Notes under the pieces: model-generated | What the model was told of the DNA's origin: nothing | Databases searched by the model: none | The model's input: only the letters and a program-made list of their open reading frames with translations | Position numbers and translations under genes: made by a program | Assembly (NCBI RefSeq): GCF_041146795.1 | Contig: NC_135172.1 | Location: forward strand, 15,665,123 to 15,729,122 | Source of the DNA: Maylandia zebra | Taxonomy: Eukaryota; Chordata; Actinopteri; Cichliformes; Cichlidae | Direction of reading: 5' to 3' | Length of the DNA stretch: 64,000 nt | In this document: one piece after another, positions 1-12,137 of the stretch | Layout of the letters: every line of letters begins with the position of its first letter | How positions within the stretch are numbered: position 1 is the stretch's first letter

Positions 1-1285
1 TTAGGATGCTTAAGTAAAATTATGTGAATATCAACAACTTGTGCGATGTTTACCTCCAGTTTTTTTATTTTTAAAAGAAATGCAATGATAGTATTTTCAT
101 GACCCAAAAAATAAATGCAGTTTTCCTGACTAGAAACTCTTACATTTTTTCTGCACTGGCTGCTCATAAGTGTATTCATGTACAGGTGTGTTCCTGATTT
201 TAGGACACACGGGGAGGAGGGTCTTGTAAACAGAAGTACCTGACCAAGCAGGATTTCTAGACAGTGGCGGACAAACATCGTAATTGTACTGGTGAAATAG
301 AGCTCCATAAATATTGAGGATAGGACATCAAATAAATCCCATATACTGGTGATCAAGGCAATTCGAGGCAACTAAAGCATTTAACACACAAAAACCCCTG
401 CAGGACAAATCTGAATAACTAAGGGATCACAATTTACAGCGAGTTTCTGGTCCTGATGAGAGGCTGTCAGAGCAAAAAAGACAAAAAACAAAACAAAAAA
501 TAAAACAACAACAAAAAAAAAAAACAAACATATCTGGGCAGGACAAATTTTCAACAAGAACATTTATGGTAATCCTTTCGCCATTTTGTTCTGGTAATGA
601 AAATCATTGCACCCAGAAAGAGGAAACTGAACTGCGTCTTGGTATAAAACGTCTTTTGTGTCGTTAACTTCTGGACGTCCACAACACCGCTATAATAAAA
701 ATTTACGACTAAGCGTCAACAAATGTCTTGTTTTCAGTCTACCATCTCCTCCCTGTGTTTCGCCATTTTGACTAGCTGTATAACTGATAACCGGCAGACA
801 AAACACTTTTTGTGTAAGCCATATCGTGTACATAACCGACGAACAACTGTAATAAACCCGTGACGCCCGCACCGGCAAGTTAACCCGTTATTTCGGGGAC
901 ATTTTAGCGTGTCTTCTTTTCAATCCCTTAAACCAGTGAGACCTCTGACAGCTAAGGCCACCGTGAGCTACATTCAGCCTTGTTGTCCGACGCTCTGACA
1001 CGGTGACCGGCTGTTAGCGGCTGCTAGCGTTAGCATGTGGTATAGTTAGCTAGCAAAAGGAACAGGGTCACGATAATCAAGACGAGAAGCGACGAAGACT
1101 CGATTTTAAACTCTGTTTGAAAGAATACACCTCCCAGTCCAACTGCAAACTACAACGGTGACAAACAACGCCGGTTGTACTTTAGAGAAAAAGCTGTGAA
1201 TAGTGCCCTTTGTGTCTCTCCGCCCAGCGATAATGTTAGCTCAGGCGGCTAGCTTAGCTTGAATTCCGGCATCTTCTGTACATAC
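1..1285 (-). other. hapstr1 intron 1 (partial)
   Basis: This stretch lies downstream of the hapstr1 exon 1 splice donor on the minus strand and is read as intron. I see no exon of the family's second block in it. It is A/T-rich with a homopolymer A tract near 510-525 and contains no recognisable gene. The part nearest the exon, about 840-1285, is richer in CpG and probably belongs to the promoter-proximal CpG region. Confidence 0.5.
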
Positions 1286-1481
1286 CTTTGTAGAGCTGTG
1301 CTACCGCCGTGGCTGAGTTCTGAAAGAGGTGCCACAGCTTTTGCTGGCTTTGCTCGGACTCCTCTTCGTTTGGCGCATCCTGTTCCGCCTCAGCTAAGCA
1401 CTGCCGTTCCCATTTCGAGAACCAGTGCTCGGGGCCGTGCTCTTGGATCTCCGCTTCTCCCTCCTCTTTCCTCTCCTCCAT
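1286..1481 (-). CDS. hapstr1: HAPSTR1 (C16orf72) first coding exon
   Basis: The minus-strand exon starts at ATG 1481 and encodes 65 residues plus one base (phase 1), ending at a consensus donor (CAAAG|GTATG, donor bases 1285-1284). The N-terminus MEERKEEGEAEIQEHGPEHW and the segment QQKLWHLFQNSATAVAQLYK match the start of vertebrate HAPSTR1/C16orf72, a small conserved nuclear stress-response protein that partners the ubiquitin ligase HUWE1 (family knowledge). Only exon 1 lies in the window; the rest must lie to the left. The short linker between the two conserved blocks (about residues 32-45) is shorter than I remember for the human protein. The exon sits in a GC-richer promoter region. Identification is confident; downstream exons cannot be checked here. 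Confidence 0.92.
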
Positions 1482-2968
1482 AGCTAACGTTAGGCGTTAG
1501 CTAATAGCTTATAAGCTAACCTTCGTGTAAAATACAGGATTTTTAATTTCCCGGCTGTGCTATACTTTTCTGTGCTATACCGGAACAATACGTCAAAGTA
1601 CACAAAATAAAAGCCAGAACTGCTGTTATAGCCACATTGTAGATATTTAACACCCCACCCGTACACCCAGTGCTAAACACACAAAACTGAGGAACGCAAT
1701 GACAACACCTCGGAATTTCTGGAGCTTGCCCCTCCCATTATCTCAATGTGCTGAAAATAGATTGGTAGAAACAATTTTATAGGCGGTGCTTGATGCTGAA
1801 CACGAAGCCTGATTGGACGGTGACAAAAAGACAAATTGTCGGAGAAAAACAATGTTGATCCCACCCAGAAGATTTTCTATAGCCTGTTACAGTGGATTCC
1901 GTGCGTTAGGGGGCAGCCCGACCATGGAAATGTCGTACATGTAATCAGTGTGGTCAAAGGTCTAAGGACACCCTGTTTGTGCTCATACTTTTTCTTTGTT
2001 TTCGTTTTAAATTCAAGATCAGTATCAGTAGACTGAACAGTAGTCACTGAGACCAAGTAACAATCATGGTACACAAATACTCCTAAATACTCAGACTTTC
2101 TCAAACAGTAGCTCACAAAGTGTGAAGTCAGAAAACAGTGCTTTTCCTAATGCTGCATTATTTATGTTACATTAGCAGAGAAACGCAGACGACGCGAGGA
2201 GGAGGACAGGCAGATACAGACTATAAATACACACACCAGGTAATCAGGAAATGGCACACAGGAGGGGACACAGCTGGAACTAATGGACATAACGAGACAC
2301 AGACCTACAAAGTAAAACAGGAAACACACAGACTGTTTTACAACACAAAACTCGGGGACCCGAACAGAGCACAGAGGGAGACACAGGTAGGGATAATAAA
2401 CACGACAACCAAACCCAAAGAACTAATACAAAATCAGAATAAACTAGAAAATAATAATAATAAACTCACAGCGCTGGGTCACCGACCCAGGACCATGACA
2501 GAATTTGTGCTTGCTGGCATTAATACTGCTGTCGCCTTCATGAATATGAATAATCGTACTGTGTATAAATTACCTGTATAAATAAACATGTATTAACGTA
2601 TAGGTATGGTAGAATGGCTGACATGTGCAATACTTTCATAGGGGTAATCAGCATTATACTATACGCATATCACCAGCTGCCATCAAATTACTTGCATAGA
2701 TTGTAATGCTCATGGGTGGAATTACTGCTGTGCTTGTGATTTTGAATGGGAGAGTTCAGTGCCACATGATCACAGTAAGCCACAACTCTTTAAGGATTGA
2801 GAGAGTCCAAAGTTCCGATGGGTAATAAGAGATATCTTTTGGTTACATTTTCACTCACCTGTATCTCCTTCAGCCTGCACAGGTCTCTGTGCCAGACTGC
2901 TTCTCTCTTTTGAACCCAGCTTCCAGACTCTTTTCCTCTCTTTCTGCTAGCAACTCAATTCTTTGAAC
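1482..2968. other. Intergenic region between hapstr1 and abcg2
   Basis: Divergent intergenic space. The left end (1482-1620) is the hapstr1 5' flank. No conserved coding sequence is seen. The abcg2 leader exon must lie in or near the right part, because the first coding exon of abcg2 has a CAG acceptor candidate just upstream of 2880, but I cannot fix its start. Confidence 0.45.
2165..2505. repeat. Probable dispersed repeat, family unassigned
   Basis: A/C-rich block ending in an imperfect palindrome, GGGTCACCGACCC, followed by AGGACCATGACA. The composition is unlike its surroundings and the block resembles a dispersed sequence common in percomorph genomes. It carries a 147-codon open frame (2138-2581) with low-complexity, Thr/Asn/Gln-rich translation that I do not take as a gene. 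Family assignment was not possible. Confidence 0.4.
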
Positions 2969-5900
2969 ATGACTAAGGGGGAGAATAGTATCCGTGTTGA
3001 TGACTACGACTACTTTCAGGACCGGGGTCCAACTGTCACATTCAGCAACCTCCTCTACTGTGTTCAAGAAACAAAGTTCTGCCGCAAGATGGGGCCCGAA
3101 AAGATCATCCTCCATGATGTGAGGTAGGACATGCTGGTTACCCGGGAGAATGTGAATGTATCTACATATACTTTTATGTGATATAACAGCTTTATTACTG
3201 TGTGGTGACCGATAACATGCTGGAACTATAGCATGTGACAGTCAACGTTTTTACGCTGGTCTCATAGAAATACTCTATGCACTTTCCACGTTGTTCTTTT
3301 TGAGCTTATACGTTGTTCTGTTGTTAATCAGGAAAAGAGTCAAAGATGTTCTGGCAGGTTAAAAACCTGAGCCAGACTGGATTCACTCTCATTACACCTA
3401 AATATATGAGTGACAAATTCAAAAAAACAAAAAACAAAACTATAGGTGGTTTCTTTTATGCTCCTTGACTTGGATCCACTTGAGTTCATATTTATTAAGC
3501 AGTGTCACTGAATGGCTTGATGATCATGAAAATATCAATAAAATATGGCAGTTGCAATCACCAGATCCCAACTACCTAAACGCCTATGGTAGACTTTGGG
3601 TCACATTGGTCAGTATCTTTGAAAAGAATGGGGTTTACCCCTCAAGTAGATTTCTAGAGACCTAATGTGCCATGACTAAGGAATACTGAGGTGCAGTGAG
3701 TCTGTTCTAGTGACATGTTTTGGTCTATCACCTTGCTAAGTCACTTTGTGTTGATTTTTCCTTTAATTCTTTAATGTGTACAGGTCAATCAGGCAATAAA
3801 AGTGTAAATAACATTAGTTTTCAGTTGTAGCTCTACTTTTTCAATATGCTGTAACTTAGAATGCTAAAAGTACACATGTATGTGTTTGGCCGTAGCGTTT
3901 TATTTTCATAGCATTGTCATCTTCTTTTATTTTCTGCATTTTGCAGAAAGCATTGAAAGAAATGAACAGTATAACCTCCAATGCTTGAGTAGAAAGAATG
4001 TATCTTGTGGATTATGTATTAAGGATCACTAAAGCATTGCATGACTTGCTGCAGTGGGATCATAAGACCGGGGATGAATGCCATCATGGGTGCCACAGGA
4101 AGCGGTAAAACATCGTAAGACATTTCCCTGCAAATACATAGTCAGTAGTTTATAAGCATGAACAGGCCACCCAATGATGTGTTTTGTTTTTTTTATCCTG
4201 ATCGCAGACTCCTGGATGTACTTGCAGGGAGGAAAAATCCAGCTGGACTGCGTCAGGGAAATGTATTGGTGAACGGCAAAGTCGTCACGTCTGACCTGAG
4301 GCTCAGCTCTGCCTACGTGGTTCAGGTACACAGATGCAAACAGATGCATATTTTTTAACATCACACACTGGTGAGTGGTTTATCTACGTCGCCCTTTTGG
4401 TTCCAGGATGATATTCTGATGGGGACTCTGAGCGTGAGAGAGAACCTGCTTTTCAGTGCCAACTTGCGTCTGAACCCTAAGGATCACTCCACAGCAGATA
4501 AACACCAGCAAGTAAACACCATCATAGAAGACTTGGGCCTTACAGACTGTGCTGACACTAAGGTACAGAGCACCATGCACAAACTACTTTTTTTAAACTG
4601 TAGAGGAAATATCAAAAAATCTTACAGTATTTTATGCAAAATAACTTATCATTAGTGCTTTTTAAATCCTATTACTATGAGACCACAGTACCAACTAAAC
4701 TGTATATAATCGCTACAAAAATACATTGAAGTTTGGTGTTTTGGTGTAACTTACATACAAGAAAAGTTACTCTCCCATTTTATTTTGAAAAATCAAACTT
4801 TATAACAGAAGTATCACTCTAGTTTGTCCTTTTTGCACATTTTAGATGCAAAGCAAGTTTTGCGTGTGTGTATTCAGATAGGTACGGAGTTTCTGCGTGG
4901 TGTATCAGGAGGGGAGAGGAAGCGGTGCAGCATTGGGATGGAGCTCATCACGTCTCCCTCTCTGCTGTTTCTGGATGAGCCGACCACTGGCTTGGATTCT
5001 AACACTGCAAACTGCATCATCGGTCTACTACACAAGTACAGCGCAGCTACTTAACTATCACTCATTACACACATACACAAAAGACACAAATAACACAAAA
5101 CCGAAGCACGCTGTATAAAATTAGGTAGAGTCAAACAGCAGCGTGCTGTTCATTGCTATCTTTAGTTCACATTTACACTATGCTGGTGTTTCTGGTGTAA
5201 ATGATCTCTTTATGTCACCATCTACTGCCGTCTGTGTAATAAAAATGTCCAAAAATGTATGAAGGTTGTCCAGAAGAGGCAAGACTGTGATCTTCTCCAT
5301 CCACCAACCCCGATACTCCATCTTCAAACAGTTTGACCACCTCACACTGATGCATAAAGGGGAGGTGGTGTATGCAGGAGCAGCAGACCATGCCCTGATG
5401 TACTTCACAGACCTTGGTATGTAATGCATGAGTTTGTATATTTACTGTAAAAGTTGGAAGACTCTGACTGAGAATCCTATAAAAAATGATGAGCAGTTGA
5501 ATACCAAAGGGAAATATACAGTATATGAGCTGCTGAATGAGGTCAGAAGTCAGGGCATGACTTAAGTCCTGTTTTATATTTATATGTTCATACTTAACTT
5601 TGTTCTACAGTGTGAAAATGATCTGAGATTATTTAGATAATCCAGCCCTGAACTGGGTTCTTGGATTCATGAATGGATGTAGCACTTCCTCAAATCCAGA
5701 TTTTGTATGCTTTTAAAGTTGAATGAGGTTTTATCAGTATGTCTGTGTGTGCTTTGCACAGGCTATCAGATTGAGCCTTTCAACAATCCAGCTGACTTCT
5801 TCATGGACATCACAAATGGAGAAACAAAATCAACAGTACAATGGGACATGGCAGGTAAGTAATAATTCACAGTTAAAAAAAATGTTCTCCTACTTCGCTT

Positions 5901-8900
5901 CTCCAACCACCAACTACTTTTTGCTGAGAGACACACACAAAGACAACCTTCTAAAATAGACAAATCACTCTTTGTAACACCAGTTAAATATCCAAGCATG
6001 GTTTGGTGCTTCGTGAGTAAGAAAAAAAAATCAATGTTGGATAAAGTTATTGGTGAAGTTACAGTTTTAGACATGTCGGTCACAGATTGCTCCAACAGCA
6101 TTTCAAAAACTATATTCTACAATGTTTTTGCTTCATAACACAACCTGCCGCATATTGGGCGGCTATAAAAGCCTCACTTATTACAAACCAAGCTCATGTT
6201 TGTGCAGCATGTTTGAACTTTGAGTTGGGAGGCAGCTAGGTTTACTTAACGTGACGTAAAGGAAGGTTTGTGTTACGTAACTAAGCACTTCTGGAGTAAT
6301 TGCTCAGTTTTACATCTCCAAACCCATCTCACTTAGATTTCTTGGGTGGCTGTTATAAATCCATGTTTTTATTATGCTGTCCTTAACTTGACACCGTGAT
6401 TTCCTCTCTCACCCAAGAGAATTGCAAAAACCCCTTAGCAATAAAGTATCAGCAGTCCCAGCTGTACCAGAATATGATGGAGGAGCTGGACCATGTGAAC
6501 CAGAGCATTGTTGACGGGGTCACAGGTGAAGACAAGCCGGCCAACTACGCCACCTCTTTCTTCTATCAGGTGAGCAAATCGTCAGTTGCAGAGAACATTT
6601 TTTAATTTTAAAATGATAGATTATTTTCTGGTTGTTGGAAATCTCAGGTCTCATTAGTTTAATGATTAACAGAAGCAGACGTGAGTTTATTAGGTTATGT
6701 CACAGAGTTTACGAGCCAGCTGTTATCTCAGTGTGCTTGGCTGTGTGCTGATCCGACTCAGTTTTACTGTCTACTCATAAAAAATGTTGATAATTATCCT
6801 CTTTGTGTCTGTGTGTGTGGTGCATCTGTGTGTGCGTGAGCTAGATGCGTGTGGTGTGTGGCAGGACAGTGTTGAACACTCTGAGGAACCCTCAGACCTC
6901 CTACGCCCAACTGGCTCTCAACATCTTCTTTGCCATTCTTGTGGGACTCATTTATTACCAAATGCCCCTGACACTGCCCGAGGCTTTACAGAACAGGTAC
7001 ACAACAGTGTGCTTTGTTTAATTCAGGGTATCTGCTCCATTTTCACCTCTGTATTCCACATAATATAATTTAAAATGTTTTTAACCGTATATTGTTGTAG
7101 GGAATTATTGCAGGGCCGCTACTGTGAAGGCCACTTGGTTCCAGATAGTCAAATAGTATTTGCCTACCTCCTGATTTTCATATTTATTTGCATATTTGTC
7201 GCACTTATGTTTCCGATCGTCAAACAAATTTTAATGTTAGATGAAGATAACCCGAGTAAACACAAAATGCAGTTTTCAAATGATGATTTTATTTATTAAG
7301 GGAATAATCTATCCAAACCTACATGGCCCTGTGTGAAACAGTGATTCCCCCCTAAAACTAATAACTGGTTGTGCCACCCTTGGCAGCAAGACATGCAATC
7401 AAGCATTTGCGATAACTTCTAATGGGTTTTTTTTACAGTGCTATGAAGAAATTTTGGCCCACTCTTCTGCACAGAATTGTTTTAATTCAGCCACGTTGGA
7501 GCATTTTACACCGTGAGTTGTTTGAGGTTTATGGTCATGCCAAAGCATATCAATCTGATTTAAGTCCAGACTTTGACTAGACCACGCCAAAACCTTTTTT
7601 TGGCCATTCAGAGGTGGATTTTGTGGTGTGTTCTTAGTCATTGTCCTTCTGTATAACTCAAGTGTGCTCGTGAGATTCGGGGCATGAACTGATGGTGACA
7701 CATTCTCCTTCAGGATGTTTCTGGTAGAGAGCAGAATTCATGTTTCCATCAATTACAGCAAGCTGCCCTGAAACAGAAAAACAGCCCCAGACCATCACAC
7801 TACCACCACCATGTTTGACTGTCAGTATAATGTTCTTGTCATGAAATACTGGGTCACTTTTATGCAGATGCAACTGGACTCAAACCTTCCAAAGAGTTCA
7901 GCGTTTGTCTCATCAATCCAGAGTATTTTTGTGGTTAGGGTTTTGTGGATAATCAAGATGTTTTTTGGTAAATGTGACACAAGCATTTATGTTCTTTGTG
8001 GTCGCTGTTTTTTTCCACTTGACTCCCCCATGGATGCCATTTTTTTTTCCCCAGTCTCTTTCTTATTGAATCATGAAGACTGAGCTTAACTGAGACAAGT
8101 GAGACCTGCAGTTTTTTTGGATGTTCTGAGGGGCAAATCATTTTCACACAGTGTCAGGGAGGTTTAGATAGTTTATTTCCCTCTTAATAAATGAAATCCT
8201 GAATAAATGAATGAGATCGCGAATACAAGCGGCGGAAATGGGCTTCCTCCGAAGGGTGGCTGGCCTCTCTCTTAGAGATAGGGTGAGAAGTTCGGCCATT
8301 CAGAAGAGGCTCAGAATAGAGCCGCTGCTCCTCCACATCGAAAGGAGCCAGCTGAGGTGGTTCGGGCATCTGACAAGGATGCCTCCTGGGCGCCTCCTGG
8401 GTGAGGTGTTCCGGGCATGTCCCACCGGGAGGAGGCCCCAGGGCAGGGTATCTCTCGGCTGGCCTGGGAACGCCTTGGTGTTCCCCCAGATATACTGGAG
8501 GAGGTGGCTGGGAAGAGGGAGGTCTGGGCTTCTCTGCTTGGGCTGCTGCCCTGGCGACCTGGCCCCGGATAAGCGGAAGAAAATGGATGGATGGATGGCC
8601 AAATGAAATCCTGTATTTTACATTTACTCTGCTTATATTTGTCTAATGTTAACATTTGTTTGATGACACATGTAGGTGTGACAAATAATTTTCACAGTAA
8701 TGTATCATGGCTGACATGTTCTTAACTTTTTAAACCATTGTCTCTTTTGTCTTTTAATGGCAGGAGTGGAGCGTTCTTCTTCCTTATCATCAACATGGTG
8801 TTTGGGAATCTTTCTGCTGTTGAACTCTTTATAAATGAAAGGGCGATCTTCATGTGAGTGAGACATTAAGCTTATGTGTGCCCTTTAGAAGTGTGACTTG

Positions 8901-11900
8901 TGCTATTCTGTATTTTTCTTCAGTCAAAGCCAAAGCTGCTATATTCTTAAATCCACCATAGTTACAGAGATGATAAATCATAAAAACAAGGCATGTAGTT
9001 TTGTTTTCATAGAGGTTACACGACATTCCAAAAACAACTGGACATTGCGATTTTTATTCATTATTACTCAAGTCAGAGAAAATAGTTCATTTGTTATACA
9101 GTGTTTTCAGCTGTGGTTCACTACACATGTCTAACTATTGCACAGGGACCCCTTAAAAGAAAGAGCCTTTTACAAGAACCCAATCAGATTCCTACAACCA
9201 ATAAAGCACTCTTGTGTCAGTCCAAAAGGGTCGCTGGCACCATATGTACTCTAAAACTTCTCGACATATAATTCAGACCAGTTGTATAGCAATAAACAGA
9301 AACATACTTTGGGAAAGTTGGGTGATCCCTGCAGTTGTCTGGTAAATGCAGGGGACACCAGGAAAATGCAACAGTACTCTGAAAAGACAGAAGGGACTAG
9401 AGTAAAGGGTCTTTAATTTTTCCAGCAGAGCCAGTCATGCTCTGTTGGCTATATTTCATTTACAGTAATGCATTCACAAAGGACTACAAATAAATCCGGA
9501 GCTCTAACCCTACCTAACTCTAACATTGACCCTGAAACTGAGTCTTAGCCCTCAGACAGGCTTTTAAAGAGGTGTGAAATAAAACAAGCTGGCCTCTCAC
9601 TGATTGTAATGGAGAAAACTCTCACAAGAATAGCTGTACAAGTAAACAGAATAATTTTGTTTATGTGTTTTTCCATCTTAAAGGTGACAAATGATTTCTA
9701 TCACTTGCTCATATCGTTGGGAAGAGCCACTGGTGAGAAAGGTGTTACCCACCATCTGCCTGCAGCACACACATTTAATTAGTGTCTGTTTTGTAGTCCT
9801 TAGGCTTTATGACTGCCTGCATGAGACATATTTTTTGGACATTTGTAAATTGTAACTACCGGTATGACAAAGTAATCTGGGTTATGCTCTCTCTGCGAGG
9901 ACTCTGGACTAGAGCCCCGTTAAGAGAGGCAACATAACCTCATTAATACTCATCAGCTAATTCATCTTGGCTGCTGTTCGCAAGAAAACCAAACTCACAT
10001 GGCAGTCATCTCAGGGGCTGGAAAAAAACAGCCAAAATGCCAAAACTGCAGTTCCTCTAGCTGCCACTTGGGGCTCTTTTCAAAAGCAAGTCAATCCCTG
10101 TAGATGTTAAAATAGACTTCACAGCAGTAATTAACATGTTTATAGTCTTGTGAAAATTAAAAAAAAATGTTTTCGAGTTTATAGATAATTGATCTCCTCG
10201 TGATATCTGTACTGGGAGTAATTGTTTTGTATAACTCACCCATTTAAATTGCACTGAGGCTTAAAGTTTGTTTTATTAAAAGCATAGCTTGTCAAATCCA
10301 TTTACTGTAAAAGTTGCACCCAGCTAAAAGCATAGCTGGGTGCAAGTGATAGGTGGCTGCCAGCACAGCCTGTTGTTGTCGATAGCTAACTGGACTTATA
10401 GCCAGGATGTCCTGACCAAGTGTGTGGTGTTGCTGCCTTTTAAAGCATTTTTTTTTTTTTTTAATTCAATCATCAATGAATTAGCGTGAGCTTAATTTTA
10501 GAAGAGGTGCATGCTTATGAGTTGCATCACACTTTGATATAAAATATAGCTTAAAAAAGTCTGTTTTTCAAATTGTCAGTGAATCTAACCCTTTTCACCC
10601 TCTCACATTGTTTTTGAGTTTGTTTTTTTCCCTGTTAATGTTTGTTGCAGTCATGAGAACTCTAGCGGCTATTACCGTACCTCCGTCTACTTCCTGTCCA
10701 AGATCTTTGCTGATCTCATCCCCAATCGCATGATTCCCATCATTGTGTTTTCAGCAATTGCCTACTACATGATGGGTAACATCATCCTTGCATGCAAGCA
10801 GACATACACATACAAAACACACATTGCGTCGGATCATGAAAGATGTTCTGATACAGTCAGTTAGTACAGAGAGGAGCTGCTGGTGTTTCATTCACATCCA
10901 TGAAATGTCTTATTTAGGGCTAACTCCAAATCCACAGAGTGGTTTTGCAGTATGAGTGAGAGTTTGGATGCAGTAAATTAGTGAATAAGGAAACAGCCCA
11001 GTTCCTTCTGCACAGGCTGAGCCTCATCTCAAGGGTGTTCCAGGTTTGATGAATAAAATCTGGATCCCCATAATCTACTTCCTAATTAATTGAGCCGCTG
11101 TTGATTAATTTTCATTTGGAAGCTTCCATTTGATCTCACTGCCACTGTGCCAGGAGCAGCCCGCTCAATAATTTCCTGTCTTCCTGTGTGCACGTGTCCA
11201 CCATTCCTTCAGGGTTGAAGCCTGCCTTTGAGACGTTCCTCTGTTTCGCTCTGACCATGTCTCTGGTCAGTCTGGCAGGAGTTGGTCTGGCCTTCCTCGT
11301 CTCAGCGAGCGTTTCTACATTTGCGATGGCAAACATCCTCATTGCTTTGCCCTTCGTCTTCATGATGGTGAGATGCTAAGACTCATATATGACATGTACA
11401 AGAGAGGAATAGGCACTTAAGAGTTTCATTCCCTCTTTATGTTTTAGGTCTTTGGTGGTTTTCTCGTCAATCTCAACGCCATGCTGAGCTGGCTCTCTTG
11501 GGTGAAATGGATCAGTATCTTCAAATATGGATTGGATGTAAGACACGGAAAGCAAGGGAGGAGGATTTGTGTGTGAGAATGAGACCACTGGGGCTGAATG
11601 TGCCTTTATGTGAAGTGAGGAGGTTGTTCAGCCTGATCTCTTTGTCTCTCTTTCTTAGGCTCTATACATTAACGAGCTGAAAGGACTGTTTTTGTACAGC
11701 AACAACACAGTGTGAGTGAAATAACGTAGCTACTGTTTAAAACTTATGCACACACTTGCACACACAGATTAAATGTGTCTTTGTGTCTTGTGCTTCAGCA
11801 TCTCAGGGGAACATTTCCTGGAACAGCAAGGTATCGACTACTCCGTGTGGGGCTTCTGGAGGAACGTGGTGGCCTTGCTGGGAATCATATTTGTCTGCAT

Positions 11901-11946
11901 GTGCCTGGCCTACGTCCAGTTGCGACGAATCAACCGCTGGAAATGA
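2969..11946 (+). CDS. abcg2: ABCG2-type half transporter, 15 coding exons, 618 aa
   Basis: Coding exons: 2969-3123, 4055-4114, 4208-4325, 4407-4562, 4878-5035, 5265-5416, 5762-5854, 6418-6569, 6845-6996, 8764-8853, 10651-10775, 11213-11367, 11448-11537, 11659-11711, 11799-11946; all junctions are GT-AG and the phases close to 618 codons plus TGA. The N-terminal nucleotide-binding domain shows Walker [10 protein letters not shown] (64-72), Q-loop YVVQ (108-111), signature VSGGE (172-176), Walker B LLFLDE (192-197) and H-loop His229 in SIHQPRY. The C-terminal half is the six-helix ABCG membrane domain; Asn409, Phe412 and Arg455 fall at the places of human N436, F439 and R482 of the drug cavity. 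By family knowledge it is a homodimeric plasma-membrane exporter of xenobiotics and urate. It is shorter than human ABCG2 (655) and its last extracellular loop has no cysteines. Fish have several abcg2 paralogues; the letter cannot be fixed here. Intron 10 carries a Tc1 relic. Confidence 0.93.
7142..8697 (-). mobile_element. Decayed Tc1/mariner element in abcg2 intron 10, interrupted by a LINE tail
   Basis: Terminal inverted repeats are visible: the left arm (about 7142-7340) and the reverse complement of the right arm (about 8150-8201 plus 8614-8697) share GTCAAACAAAT-like, ATTTATTAAG and TCTATCCAAACCT-like segments. Between them the minus strand encodes broken pieces of Tc1 transposase: [13 protein letters not shown] (near 7770-7810) and a decayed [10 protein letters not shown] / FCAEEWAKI segment (near 7445-7570), several frames apart. 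The N-terminal half of the transposase is missing, so this is an internally deleted, inactive copy. Ends are approximate because both are eroded. It sits wholly within the intron between abcg2 exons 10 and 11. Confidence 0.8.
8202..8600 (+). mobile_element. 5'-truncated LINE 3' end (RTE/Rex3-like) inside the Tc1 relic
   Basis: A 399-bp insertion is flanked by a perfect 13-bp target-site duplication, AAATGAAATCCTG, at 8189-8201 and 8601-8613. The plus strand encodes the C-terminal tail typical of fish LINE polyproteins ([15 protein letters not shown], then [20 protein letters not shown]) and ends in GGATAAGCGGAAGAAAATGG followed by GATG repeats. Target-primed insertion and heavy 5' truncation are the expected mode for such elements. 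The GATG tail suggests the RTE/Rex3 group, but that family name is from memory and less certain than the LINE call itself. Confidence 0.85.
8854..10650 (+). other. abcg2 intron 11
   Basis: Long intron without recognisable coding sequence. It contains a perfect 12-bp inverted repeat at 10314-10345, described separately, and a T tract near 10449-10463. No element could be identified in the rest. Confidence 0.5.
10314..10345. repeat. Perfect 12-bp inverted repeat in abcg2 intron 11
   Basis: Left arm TTGCACCCAGCT (10314-10325), 8-nt spacer, right arm AGCTGGGTGCAA (10334-10345). It would fold as a short hairpin. The arms plus flanking AAAAGCATAGCT words look like a local duplication (AAAAGCATAGCT also begins at 10279), so it may be a replication by-product rather than a functional RNA. 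Confidence 0.7.
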
Positions 11947-12137
11947 TGCCCATTCATGTGTCCATAAGCAGCAAAGTATATTTCTTAGTAATTTAACAAC
12001 AACAAAAAAAAGCAACACTGGAGAGTTTTGTATAGTTCCACCAGACTGAGCTTTCTTTTACTATTATTTATTATTTCAGATCAACTTATACTGTAAAACA
12101 TTACATTTAAAATCTTTTACTCACTTAAGCTCTAAAG

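Noticed and set aside
2138-2581. 147-codon plus-strand open frame
   Set aside because: Low-complexity translation within a probable dispersed repeat; no domain, no splice context.
8211-8606. 131-codon frame resembling part of a reverse transcriptase polyprotein
   Set aside because: It is the 5'-truncated LINE tail bracketed by a 13-bp duplication, not a host gene.
8300-8655. Minus-strand frames opposite the LINE tail
   Set aside because: Antisense of the retroposon coding tail.
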